Assembly: GCA_937858165.1 (NCBI GenBank)
Contig: CALLZA010000566.1
Coordinates: forward strand, 1 to 6,252
Source of the DNA: an uncultured Ardenticatenia bacterium
Lineage (GTDB): Bacteria > Chloroflexota > Anaerolineae > Promineifilales > Promineifilaceae
Reading direction: 5' to 3'
Length of the DNA: 6,252 nucleotides
Below are positions 1 to 5,339 of the stretch, piece after piece; the stretch's first letter is position 1; every line of letters starts with the position of its first letter. Under the pieces are notes generated by a model, which worked only from the letters and a program-made list of their open reading frames with translations, had not been told where the DNA came from and did no database searches. Position numbers and translations under genes: made by a program.

Positions 1-52
1 TTTTTGTTCCCATCTCTCGTTGCTCCCTCTGTTGTCTTCTTTTTTTTTTTTT
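1..52. other. Non-biological read tail: noise plus poly-T outside the P5 adapter
   Basis: Low-complexity, T/C-rich sequence ends in an uninterrupted T run that directly abuts the outer end of the P5 adapter. Reads that run through a short library molecule and off its end typically give a homopolymer followed by noise. Seen on the opposite strand, this is exactly poly-A plus noise after the adapter. The matching structure at the other end of the contig (6139-6252) supports this. It should be trimmed and has no genomic meaning. Confidence 0.9.
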
Positions 53-122
53 AATGCTTCGGCGACCCCCGAGATCTACACTAGATCGCTCGTCGGCAGC
101 GTCAGATGGGTATAAGAGACAG
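53..122 (+). other. Illumina Nextera adapter: P5 + i5 index + Tn5 mosaic end
   Basis: Positions 53-81 match the 29-nt P5 flow-cell sequence with mismatches at 57, 59 and in the run of Cs near 68. Positions 82-89 read TAGATCGC, which I recognise as Nextera i5 index 501. Positions 90-122 match the Nextera read-1 primer, ending in the 19-bp Tn5 mosaic end (104-122) with one mismatch at 109. The errors are concentrated at the outer end, as expected for low-quality read tails. An apparent ATG at 54 lies inside P5 and is in frame with the gene that follows, so gene callers will make a chimeric N-terminus there (for example ...SAASDGYKRQ). Genomic DNA starts at 123. Confidence 0.97.
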
Positions 123-596
123 CTGTTCGATCAGACCCTATCGTGGAAGGACGTGGAGTGGCTGTGCTCGCTGACCGACTTGCCGGTGTTGCTGAAGGGC
201 GTTGTCCATCCCGACGACGCGCGGCAGGCGGCCGACACCGGCGCGGCCGGGGTCATCGTCAGCAACCACGGCGGACGGCAGCTCGACACTGCCCCGGCGA
301 CCATCGACGCTCTGCCGGCGATCGTCGAGGCGGTGGATGGCAAGGTCGAGGTGCTCATCGACGGCGGTATCCGCCGCGGCACGGACGTGGTCAAGGCGCT
401 GGCCTATGGCGCGAAGGCCGTGGCCGTCGGTCGTCCCGTGCTGTGGGGGCTGGCGGCCGCGGGCCAGAGTGGCGTGGAGAAGGTACTCGACATCCTGCGC
501 TTCGAGGTGGATTTGGCGATGGGGTTGTGTGGCTGCGCGACGGTGGGGGAGATCGGACAGGATTTGCTTGGCCGGCGTATCATGGACTCAGCCTAA
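123..596 (+). CDS. FMN-dependent alpha-hydroxy-acid oxidase/dehydrogenase, C-terminal part (5' truncated)
   Basis: The genomic part encodes 157 residues, from the contig break to a TAA. It is the last ~45% of the FMN-binding TIM-barrel family that includes glycolate oxidase, L-lactate dehydrogenase/oxidase and mandelate dehydrogenase (usually ~360 residues). These cytoplasmic or membrane-associated enzymes oxidise the alpha-hydroxyl of an L-2-hydroxy acid to the 2-oxo acid through FMN. Visible motifs, numbered from the first genomic codon: the FMN-contacting Lys25 in LLKGV; the catalytic His49 and substrate-binding Arg52 in SNHGGRQLD; the phosphate-binding DGGIRRGTD; and the AVGRP turn. The Lys-His-Arg spacing (24 and 3 residues) equals that of spinach glycolate oxidase (230/254/257). 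All visible catalytic residues are intact, but the N-terminal tyrosines that help set substrate choice are missing, so lactate, glycolate or another 2-hydroxy acid cannot be distinguished. The gene runs convergently into the phosphoesterase with a 54-bp gap and no convincing terminator. The N-terminus predicted from 54 is adapter. Confidence 0.93.
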   Translation: MFDQTLSWKDVEWLCSLTDLPVLLKGVVHPDDARQAADTGAAGVIVSNHGGRQLDTAPATIDALPAIVEAVDGKVEVLIDGGIRRGTDVVKALAYGAKAVAVGRPVLWGLAAAGQSGVEKVLDILRFEVDLAMGLCGCATVGEIGQDLLGRRIMDSA

Positions 597-650
597 GCAG
601 CACAATCCTTACCTCTGTAATAAGGCGCATTAGCAAGTCACCCGCCCGTC

Positions 651-2057
651 TTACGGCTCCTCGCTCGTCGTCACAATTGGGAGATAAATAACCGTCGTTG
701 GCGGCGGCAGGGTCGCCGTGGCTGTGGGCGTCGCTTCCAGTGTGCCCGTCGCTGTGGCCGTGGCTGTTTCGGTTGGCGTGGCCGTGGCCGTTTCGGTTGG
801 CGTGCCGGTCGGTGTAGCGGTGGGGGTTGCGCTGGCCGTGGCGTCGAAGGTGGCGGTGGCCGTGGCCGTTGCGGTCGCGCTGGGTGTCTCGGTAGGCGTA
901 GCCGTCGGCGTGGTAGTCGGCGTTGTCGTTGGTGTGCCAGTGGGCGTACTGGTTGCCGTCGTCGTGGGTGTACCGGTCGGAGTGCCCGTTGGGGTGTTGG
1001 TGGGCGTCATCGTCGGCGTACCGGTGGGCGTGCTTGTCGCCGTTGCCGTTGCCGTCGAGGTCATGGTCGTGTCGGCGGCGCAGGTTTTGCTTAGCGTGTA
1101 CGTGTCAATCAACGCCCCATCGGTGTTGAAGAACTGCGATGTCAGGCCGCTCTCGCTGACCGTGACCAGCATCGCCCCGTACTTGGCGTTGTAGCGGGCC
1201 AGCGACGTGACGCCGGGCGGCAGCACATTGACGTTGCCGAACTTGTACTTGCTCTTGCCGCCCAGGCCGTTGACGAAGTAGGGCATGCCGGCCACGTCGA
1301 GCCGCTCATAGTTGTGCTCGTGCCCACTCATGACCACGTCGGCCCCCCAGGCAGCGAAAGGCCAGCGCATATGCGGGCTGGAGCCGTGATGAATGCCGGT
1401 GGAGTAGGGGCTGTCGTGGAATACGACTACATCGAAGCAGGCGGTGGAGGCCGCCAGCCCGGCTTGCAGCCAGGCGGCCTGGGCCGAGTCGGCAGTGATG
1501 CCGTCCGGCTCGGCGTCGTCGCTGTCAACGACGAATAGGCGTATCAGCCCCATGTCTACATTGTAGTACCGCTCGTTGCCCGGCAGGGTGAAGTAGTCGA
1601 AGTAGGGGCCGGTGCAGGTGTCGCCGTCGCAACTCAGCGCGCGCCAGTCGTGGTTGCCCAGACTGGGCCAGAAGCGGTTGGTCGGGCTGCCGTCGCCATA
1701 CTGCCCCTGATAGTTGCCGATGAACTGGCTATAGTACTGGCCGATGTTGCGGTCGATCGTCGTCGCCGCGCCGTTGTCGTAGTTGTTGTCGCCGGTGGTG
1801 ACGACGAAGGCCGGCTGCCAACCGGCCACTAGATCGGCGACGCGCTCTTCGTTGATGGTGTTGCTGCCATAGTCGCCGATGACGGCAAACTGGAAGCCGT
1901 CGCTCGGCAGGGCGGGCGGAGCGACGAAGGGCCGCACCGCGGCGGGCGCGGCCGTGTTGCCCGCCGTCGCCTGTGCCCTTAGCGAAGCAAACCCGAACAG
2001 CCCCACGCCCAGCGCCAACAACAGAACGACGATCACTTGCTTGCCACGAACTACCAT
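651..2057 (-). CDS. Secreted purple-acid-phosphatase-like metallophosphoesterase with Thr/Pro-rich C-terminal stalk
   Basis: A 468-residue protein. Residues 1-30 look like an export signal: basic start (R4, K6), hydrophobic core ~8-24, and a possible cleavage after an Ala-rich segment ending RAQA. Residues ~55-326 form a calcineurin-like dinuclear-metal phosphoesterase domain with all five blocks in order: GDYG (D62), GDNNYD (D90; Y93 as candidate chromophoric tyrosine), GNHD (N135, H136), FHDS (H214) and GHEHNYER (H246, H248). The GDxxY and GHxHxYER forms fit purple acid phosphatases, which hydrolyse phosphomonoesters with an Fe-containing centre. The substrate is unknown. Residues ~330-450 are almost only Thr, Pro, Ala, Ser and Gly, a probable extended or glycosylated stalk. 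The end has PPP then IYLPIV (457-462) and an acidic last stretch. The ATG at 2057 is supported by AAGGA on the minus strand at 2067-2071, 9 nt upstream. It is divergent from the membrane-protein operon and convergent with the hydroxy-acid oxidase. A role in phosphate scavenging outside the cell is plausible but inferred. Confidence 0.9.
   Translation of the reverse strand: MVVRGKQVIVVLLLALGVGLFGFASLRAQATAGNTAAPAAVRPFVAPPALPSDGFQFAVIGDYGSNTINEERVADLVAGWQPAFVVTTGDNNYDNGAATTIDRNIGQYYSQFIGNYQGQYGDGSPTNRFWPSLGNHDWRALSCDGDTCTGPYFDYFTLPGNERYYNVDMGLIRLFVVDSDDAEPDGITADSAQAAWLQAGLAASTACFDVVVFHDSPYSTGIHHGSSPHMRWPFAAWGADVVMSGHEHNYERLDVAGMPYFVNGLGGKSKYKFGNVNVLPPGVTSLARYNAKYGAMLVTVSESGLTSQFFNTDGALIDTYTLSKTCAADTTMTSTATATATSTPTGTPTMTPTNTPTGTPTGTPTTTATSTPTGTPTTTPTTTPTATPTETPSATATATATATFDATASATPTATPTGTPTETATATPTETATATATGTLEATPTATATLPPPTTVIYLPIVTTSEEP
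708..1070 (-). repeat. Degenerate short tandem repeats encoding the Thr/Pro/Ala stalk
   Basis: About 360 bp inside the phosphoesterase gene are built from degenerate 6- and 12-bp units that translate as TPT, TPTG and TATA strings. On the plus strand they appear as endlessly varied GTsGGCGTG/GTGGCCGTG words. Codon third positions differ between units, so this is an old protein-level repeat under selection for composition rather than a fresh DNA duplication. Repeat number can vary between strains, and short reads can collapse here, so the exact length is less certain than the rest of the gene. The opposite strand gives a spurious Val/Ala-rich open frame. Confidence 0.85.
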
Positions 2058-2169
2058 CGCAGGTCATCCTTGCCGGACTATGGGGCAGTGCTGGGTGTGT
2101 CGCGCCGGCGATAGAGGATCGGTCGGAACACGCCTATGCTAACTCAGACAGGTCAATTTCGACAAATTG

Positions 2170-2187
2170 TGTCAAAAATACTTGACA
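2170..2187. promoter_or_regulatory. Inverted repeat TGTCAA-N6-TTGACA over the -35 (candidate operator)
   Basis: Two perfect 6-bp half-sites are separated by AAATAC. The right half-site is identical to the -35 hexamer of the operon promoter. A symmetric site of ~18 bp with the second gene of the operon encoding an XRE/Cro-type HTH protein suggests autoregulation: a dimer bound here would occlude RNA polymerase. A second, weaker repeat of the same geometry lies 26 bp downstream, centre to centre. Part of the symmetry comes from TTGACA itself, so chance is not excluded. Confidence 0.5.
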
Positions 2188-2210
2188 TCAGGTAAAACAT
2201 ATAATACTAT
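2182..2210 (+). promoter_or_regulatory. Sigma70-type promoter of the membrane protein/XRE/oxidoreductase operon
   Basis: A consensus -35 TTGACA (2182-2187) is followed after 17 bp by TACTAT (2205-2210), a 4/6 match to the -10. A perfect TATAAT also lies at 2200-2205 but only 12 bp from the -35, so it would need another -35 (none good at 2177-2182). Transcription would start near 2217, about 45 nt before the ATG at 2263. The local DNA is clearly AT-rich compared with the GC-rich genes on both sides. Confidence 0.65.
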
Positions 2211-2212
2211 GT
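2197..2212. promoter_or_regulatory. Second inverted repeat ACATA-N6-TATGT over the -10
   Basis: Perfect 5-bp arms are separated by TAATAC. The spacer nearly equals the AAATAC of the upstream repeat, and the two centres are 26 bp apart, so both sites share the core A-A-T-A-C-T around their centres. Two same-geometry sites across -35 and -10 would suit cooperative binding of a dimeric repressor. Arms this short in AT-rich DNA arise easily by chance. Confidence 0.35.
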
Positions 2213-2262
2213 GTCCATCAAACATTACTCGATGTAAACAAGAGCTGACGCATGGAGGTAAT

Positions 2263-2751
2263 ATGACTTATTCACCGGACAAGTACGAAAACGAGGCGGG
2301 GCTGTCTTTCCAGGAAAAGAGCGTAATCGTCTCCCTGCTTACGTCTACAGTGGTATATGCTGTCTTCGCGGTGCTGGTGTGGCAACGTTACCAGGCCGGT
2401 AGTTTCGACGCCGCCAGCGTCCTGGTCTTCTGGGGCCGGGCGCTGCTCATTCTGATCGGCGTGCAAATCCTCTTCCAGGTGGTGGCGCAGATCCTCCTGG
2501 CCATCTCCCACGCCATTGTCACCCGCGAAGAGGAAGACCCATCGTTTGAAGACGAGCGCGACAAGCTGATTGAACTCAAGTCGACGCGCAACCAGTTCGT
2601 CGTGTTTGGCGTGGGCTTTCTGTTGGCGACGGCGGCGTTGGCCTTTGGCCATTCGGTCACGGTGATGTTTGTCATCCTGATTGCCTTCCTCATCATCGCC
2701 GAGCTCTTCGGCGGCGTTTCCAAGCTGGTCTACTACCGGCGAGGGGTCTGA
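2263..2751 (+). CDS. Four-helix integral membrane protein paired with an XRE regulator
   Basis: 162 residues. The start at ATG 2263 follows GGAGGT (2254-2259) closely. An upstream TTG at 2167 in the same frame lies inside the promoter and is rejected. Predicted membrane segments: ~20-40, ~53-80, ~112-129 and ~132-150. Between helices 2 and 3 is a charged stretch with EEED (89-92) followed by DERDKLIELKSTRNQ (97-111). A DERD-x-LI-x-K motif before a helix pair is reminiscent of small predicted membrane proteins (DUF2178-like) often encoded next to a YozG-like HTH gene, but I cannot confirm the family. No catalytic motif is visible. The stop is 1 bp from the start of the regulator (TGACATG), so the two are almost certainly co-translated. 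A role as membrane sensor or partner of the regulator is inference. It could equally be a small transporter-like or stress-protection protein. Confidence 0.85.
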   Translation: MTYSPDKYENEAGLSFQEKSVIVSLLTSTVVYAVFAVLVWQRYQAGSFDAASVLVFWGRALLILIGVQILFQVVAQILLAISHAIVTREEEDPSFEDERDKLIELKSTRNQFVVFGVGFLLATAALAFGHSVTVMFVILIAFLIIAELFGGVSKLVYYRRGV

Positions 2752-2752
2752 C

Positions 2753-3040
2753 ATGAAGCAGACGCCCATCAGCAACAACATCCGCAAGCTGCGCTTTTAC
2801 CACAACGAGATGACCCAGAAGGAGCTGGCCGACCGGGTTGGCGTAACGCGGCAGACCATCGTCGCCATCGAGAAAGCGCAGTATTCGCCGTCGCTGGAAG
2901 TGGCCTTTCGCATCGCCCGCGTCTTCGGCGCGCCGCTGGAAGAGGTCTTCATCTATAGTCCTGAAGAGGATCAGGCGCTCCTGAAGAGGGCGCGTCGCTC
3001 TGGGGCTGCTCATGCCGATAAGGAGAGTCAGGAACCATGA
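2753..3040 (+). CDS. Small XRE/Cro-family helix-turn-helix transcriptional regulator
   Basis: 95 residues. The HTH_3/Cro-CI domain fills residues ~7-66. Helix 1 is NNIRKLRFYHNEM, followed by TQKELADRVGVTRQTIVAIEK (21-41), the helix-turn-helix with recognition helix around TRQTIVAIEK. Next come the conserved YSPSLEVAFRIARVFGAPLEEVF helices, quoted here in outline only (key residues Y44, P46, L48, F58, F66). After residue 68 only a charged tail remains, so there is no ligand or sensor domain. This is the compact YozG-like type, whose members are mostly autoregulators next to membrane proteins. The ATG at 2753 is chosen because the upstream ATG at 2681 lies deep inside the preceding gene in another frame. 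GAGG at 2741-2744 can serve as ribosome site. The stop overlaps the next start as ATGA (3037-3040), implying translational coupling. It probably binds the inverted repeats at 2170-2212. Confidence 0.93.
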   Translation: MKQTPISNNIRKLRFYHNEMTQKELADRVGVTRQTIVAIEKAQYSPSLEVAFRIARVFGAPLEEVFIYSPEEDQALLKRARRSGAAHADKESQEP

Positions 3041-3966
3041 AAGCGATCGTCTATGACCGTTATGGGCCGCCGGAAGTGTTGCGGCTGGTCGAACTGCCCA
3101 CCCCCGCGCCCGAGGCCAACGAGGTGCGCGTGCGCGTGCGCGCGACCAGCGTGACCGTGGGTGACACACGGATGCGGCGCTTCGCCGTTCCCCGCGCCCA
3201 ATGGCTGTTGGCGCGTTTCTACCTGGGTGTCTGGCGGCCGCGCCGCAAGGTGTTGGGCATGGAACTGGCCGGCGACATTGACGCGGTGGGCCAGAACGTC
3301 ACCCGGTTCAAGGTCGGCGACCCAGTCTTCGCCTCGACGTTTGAAGTCGATTTTGGCGGCTATGCCGAGTACAAGTGTTTCCCGGAGGACGGCCTGGTGG
3401 CCCGCAAGCCGGCTAACCTGACCTACGAGGAGGCCGCGGCGGCCGTCGGCGCGGGGATGACGGCGCTGCGCTGCCTCAGGAAGGGCAACATCCGGCCCGG
3501 TCAGAGCGTGCTCATCTATGGCGCGTCCGGCGCCGTGGGCACGAACGCGGTGCAACTGGCCCGCAATCACTTTGGCGCCGAAGTCACCGCCGTCTGTAGC
3601 GGCGCGAACGTTGAACTGGTCAGGTCTTTAGGCGCCGGGCAGGTCATTGACTACACCCGCGAGGATTTTGCCCAGAGCGGCGCGACTTACGACGTCGTCT
3701 TCGATGCCGTCGCCAAGTATCCGCCGGCGCGCGCCAAGAAGGCGCTGAAGGAGACCGGCGTCTACCTAAACGTCCACAAGCACTCGGATGCCGACTCTGG
3801 ACGGGACATTGGGCTGGAGGAGTTGCTTGTCCTGAGGAACCTCATTGAGGCAGGCCAGGTCAGGCCGACTATTGACCGTTGCTACTCACTGGAAGAGATC
3901 GTCGAGGCCCACCGCTACGTCGACCAGGGGCACAAGCGGGGCAACGTCGCCATCCGCGTCGTCTAG
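3037..3966 (+). CDS. Zinc-independent medium-chain NAD(P)-dependent oxidoreductase (quinone-reductase type), paralogue 1, shortened
   Basis: 309 residues of the MDR superfamily: a GroES-like N-terminal domain (~1-125) beginning MKAIVYDRYG, then a Rossmann domain. The nucleotide-binding glycine motif is YGASGAVGT (161-169). CSGAN (187-191) after the second strand and VIDYTRED (203-210) are typical of quinone oxidoreductase and reticulon-4-interacting-protein-like members. Neither the catalytic zinc Cys/His set nor the structural-zinc four-Cys loop is present, so it should act as an NAD(P)H-dependent reductase of quinones or activated C=C bonds rather than a zinc alcohol dehydrogenase. The start overlaps the regulator's stop by 4 bp, with GGA or a more distant AAGGAG upstream. 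Compared with its neighbour it lacks 18 residues between VYL (~244) and the IDRCY block (279-283). The shorter stretch is hydrophilic (HKHSDADSGRD). The frame is intact, so it is probably functional but may bind a different substrate. Confidence 0.92.
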   Translation: MKAIVYDRYGPPEVLRLVELPTPAPEANEVRVRVRATSVTVGDTRMRRFAVPRAQWLLARFYLGVWRPRRKVLGMELAGDIDAVGQNVTRFKVGDPVFASTFEVDFGGYAEYKCFPEDGLVARKPANLTYEEAAAAVGAGMTALRCLRKGNIRPGQSVLIYGASGAVGTNAVQLARNHFGAEVTAVCSGANVELVRSLGAGQVIDYTREDFAQSGATYDVVFDAVAKYPPARAKKALKETGVYLNVHKHSDADSGRDIGLEELLVLRNLIEAGQVRPTIDRCYSLEEIVEAHRYVDQGHKRGNVAIRVV

Positions 3967-3991
3967 TTCCAGAATTTAGGGAGGACATACC

Positions 3992-4957
3992 ATGAAAGCA
4001 GTTAAGTACACGAACTATGGCTCGGCCGACGTCATTCAACTCGTTGACCAGCCCAAACCGACGCCGCAGGACAAGCAAATCCTGGTGCGCGTCTACGAAA
4101 CGATTGTGACGCCGAGCGACGTGGCCGGCCGCAGTGGTTCGCCGTTCCTCATTCGCTTCTTCTCTGGTCTGACCCGGCCCAAGCAGACGCCCGGCACCGA
4201 CTTTGCCGGGGAGGTCGAGGCCGTCGGCCAGGACGTGACCCGCTTTCGGGTGGGCGACCGGGTCTTTGGGGCGCAAATGGCCGCTGCCCACGCTGAGTAC
4301 CTCTGTGTGGCCGAGGATGGAGTCGTGACCACGCTGCCCGCGGGCATGGCCTATCGGGCAGTGGCGGGTATGTGCGACGCAGCCATGACGGCCCTGACCT
4401 TCCTGCGCGACGTGGCCCACCTCCAGCCCGGGCAGACAATCCTCATCAACGGCGCGTCGGGGGCCATCGGCACGTTCGCCGTTCAACTGGCGCGGCACTA
4501 TGGCGCGGAGGTGACCGGGGTGTGCAGCGGAGCCAACGCGGCGCTTGTCCGCTCCCTGGGAGCGCAGCGCGTCATCGACTACACCCGTGAGGAATTCACC
4601 CACGACGGCCACACCTATGACATCATCTTCGACGCGGTGGGCAAAAGCTCGTTCGGGCGCTGCCAGGACGCGCTGAAACCGGGTGGCGTCTATATGACCG
4701 CCGTCCCCTCGCTCGGTATCCTGGCGCAGATGGCGCGCACGCGGCTGGGCGGCGGCAAGCGGGCGGTATTCGCCGCCACGGGTTTCAGCCAGAGCCGGGA
4801 GAAGCTCGACTTTCTCAAAGGGCTGCTGGTGACGGGGGAGTTGCGTTCGGTCGTCGACCGCTGCTATCCGCTGGCCGACATTGCCGCGGCGCACCGCTAC
4901 GTAGAGACGGGGCGCAAGCGGGGCAACCTGGTCGTAGAAGTGGCCGCGGCTTATTGA
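3992..4957 (+). CDS. Zinc-independent medium-chain NAD(P)-dependent oxidoreductase (quinone-reductase type), paralogue 2
   Basis: 321 residues, close to the usual ~325 of the family. It has a GroES-like domain (~1-120, starting MKAVKYTNYG) and a Rossmann domain with INGASGAIGT (152-161), CSGAN (178-182) and VIDYTREE (194-201). Zinc ligands are absent, as in paralogue 1. By eye the two are about half identical along their length, with long shared blocks (AVQLAR, GAEVT, LVRSLGA, FDAV, HRYV, KRGN), so they come from a tandem duplication that has since diverged. The start is clear: GGGAGG at 3979-3984, 7 nt before the ATG. A 25-bp gap without terminator places it in the same operon. The stop TGA lies within a TTGACA hexamer that may be the -35 of the next unit. 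The substrate is unknown: quinones, enals or other electrophiles fit the family. Confidence 0.93.
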   Translation: MKAVKYTNYGSADVIQLVDQPKPTPQDKQILVRVYETIVTPSDVAGRSGSPFLIRFFSGLTRPKQTPGTDFAGEVEAVGQDVTRFRVGDRVFGAQMAAAHAEYLCVAEDGVVTTLPAGMAYRAVAGMCDAAMTALTFLRDVAHLQPGQTILINGASGAIGTFAVQLARHYGAEVTGVCSGANAALVRSLGAQRVIDYTREEFTHDGHTYDIIFDAVGKSSFGRCQDALKPGGVYMTAVPSLGILAQMARTRLGGGKRAVFAATGFSQSREKLDFLKGLLVTGELRSVVDRCYPLADIAAAHRYVETGRKRGNLVVEVAAAY

Positions 4958-4983
4958 CAGCCACGCCCGGCCTATGCTATGCT
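4954..4983 (+). promoter_or_regulatory. Candidate sigma70-type promoter overlapping the oxidoreductase stop codon
   Basis: A consensus TTGACA (4954-4959) contains the TGA stop of the preceding gene. After 18 bp comes TATGCT (4978-4983), a 4/6 match to the -10; an overlapping copy starts at 4973. Transcription would start near 4990, about 25 nt ahead of the AGGAGG at 5014. The position in front of a good ribosome site makes it credible, though the -10 is only moderate. Confidence 0.5.
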
Positions 4984-5013
4984 GCCCCGCGTTGGCGAAG
5001 TTAAACAGATGAC

Positions 5014-5019
5014 AGGAGG
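5014..5019 (+). promoter_or_regulatory. Strong Shine-Dalgarno AGGAGG
   Basis: A perfect AGGAGG lies 8 nt before the ATG at 5028, the strongest ribosome site in the window. It serves only a 15-codon frame. The large gene that follows at 5340 has no such site. Confidence 0.7.
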
Positions 5020-5027
5020 AACCCGAG

Positions 5028-5075
5028 ATGCAAGCACAATCTACCATCCAGTCCAACCGAATCGCCGCCGCGTGA
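5028..5075 (+). CDS. 15-codon ORF (candidate leader peptide or gene remnant)
   Basis: ATG at 5028 to TGA at 5073-5075 encodes MQAQSTIQSNRIAAA. It is too short for any domain call and has no run of one amino acid that would point to classical amino-acid attenuation. What supports translation is the perfect AGGAGG at ideal distance and a promoter-like pair just upstream. GC-rich hairpins follow at 5144-5198, and the ABC exporter begins 264 bp after the stop. It could be a regulatory leader peptide, the surviving start of a decayed gene, or a start whose frame was broken by an assembly error. I see no convincing continuation of a protein in the other frames after 5075. Confidence 0.45.
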   Translation: MQAQSTIQSNRIAAA

Positions 5076-5143
5076 GGCCCCCCGCCGCCTGGTAAGTCGC
5101 TCCGCTTGTTCGCCCGCCGCCCGCGGGCCTAGCTGACCACCCC

Positions 5144-5167
5144 GGCCGCAGGGCGCTCCCTGTGGTC
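5144..5167. other. 10-bp GC-rich stem-loop
   Basis: GGCCGCAGGG pairs with CCCTGTGGTC around a CGCT loop: ten pairs including two G-U (5148/5163 and 5145/5166), no mismatch. No T run follows on either strand, so it is not a standard intrinsic terminator. It could be a structured leader element or half of an alternative fold. Confidence 0.5.
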
Positions 5168-5179
5168 TCGCCGCTGGCT

Positions 5180-5198
5180 GGTTCCCCAACCCGGAACC
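5180..5198. other. 6-bp inverted repeat GGTTCC-N7-GGAACC
   Basis: Perfect arms surround a 7-nt loop (CCAACCC), 12 nt after the preceding hairpin. Its size resembles a tRNA T-arm, but GTTCGA is missing and no acceptor or anticodon stem fits around it, so it is listed only as secondary structure in the leader region. Confidence 0.4.
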
Positions 5199-5303
5199 CG
5201 GCCCACTTTCCCCGCGCCACAATCCACGCTCCGGCGATTCGTTTCGCCCGATTGACATCCGTTGACGGTTGGCCGCCCGCCGTCCACGCTGTGTCGCTCT
5301 AAG

Positions 5304-5335
5304 CTCGTATCTGGTCTTTCGTATCTCGTAGCTCG
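5304..5335. repeat. Short degenerate repeat of TCGTATCT-like words
   Basis: TCGTATCT occurs at 5305-5312 (as CTCGTATCT from 5304) and again within 5318-5326, followed by the variant TCGTAGCT (5326-5333). AGCTCG is present near both ends (5302 and 5330). It lies immediately before the exporter start, where a ribosome site would be expected. It looks like a remnant of a short intergenic tandem repeat. Its function is unknown. Confidence 0.4.
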
Positions 5336-5339
5336 AAAC

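Larger units (their letters stand above)
5076..5339. other. Gene-poor, GC-rich region between the mini-ORF and the ABC exporter
   Basis: No convincing coding frame is present: the open frames here have unnatural Arg/Pro/Gly-rich composition and no recognisable motif. The stretch holds a self-complementary GCCCGCGGGC at 5119-5128, two hairpins (5144-5167 and 5180-5198), TTGACA at 5252-5257 and TTGACG at 5262-5267 without good -10 partners at 17 bp, and a short degenerate repeat at 5304-5335. No tRNA T-arm and no U-tailed terminator were found. Confidence 0.6.

Noticed and set aside
607..625. Weak inverted repeat CCTTA-N9-TAAGG between the convergent genes
   Set aside because: The 5-bp AT-containing stem has no T run, which is too weak to call a bidirectional terminator.
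718..1194. Plus-strand open frame coding for a Val/Ala/Gly-rich protein
   Set aside because: It is the reverse image of the Thr/Pro stalk codons of the phosphoesterase. It has no domain and its composition is fully explained by the repeat.
2167..2262. 32-codon N-terminal extension of the membrane protein from TTG 2167
   Set aside because: It would place the coding start upstream of the promoter's own -35, and GGAGGT sits right before ATG 2263.
2272..2787. Minus-strand open frame of 171 codons opposite the membrane protein
   Set aside because: Antisense of a four-helix protein with a clear ribosome site; the translation is charged and shows no motif.
3028..3570. Minus-strand open frame of 180 codons opposite the first oxidoreductase
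   Set aside because: Antisense shadow of a well-supported gene, with His/Arg/Gly-rich composition and no motif.
3869..5056. Minus-strand open frame of 395 codons opposite the second oxidoreductase
   Set aside because: High third-position GC leaves few antisense stops. The translation has no recognisable motif, while the plus strand encodes a clear MDR enzyme with a strong ribosome site.
5180..5198. Possible tRNA T-arm
   Set aside because: A 7-nt loop is present, but GTTCGA is lacking and no cloverleaf can be formed around it.
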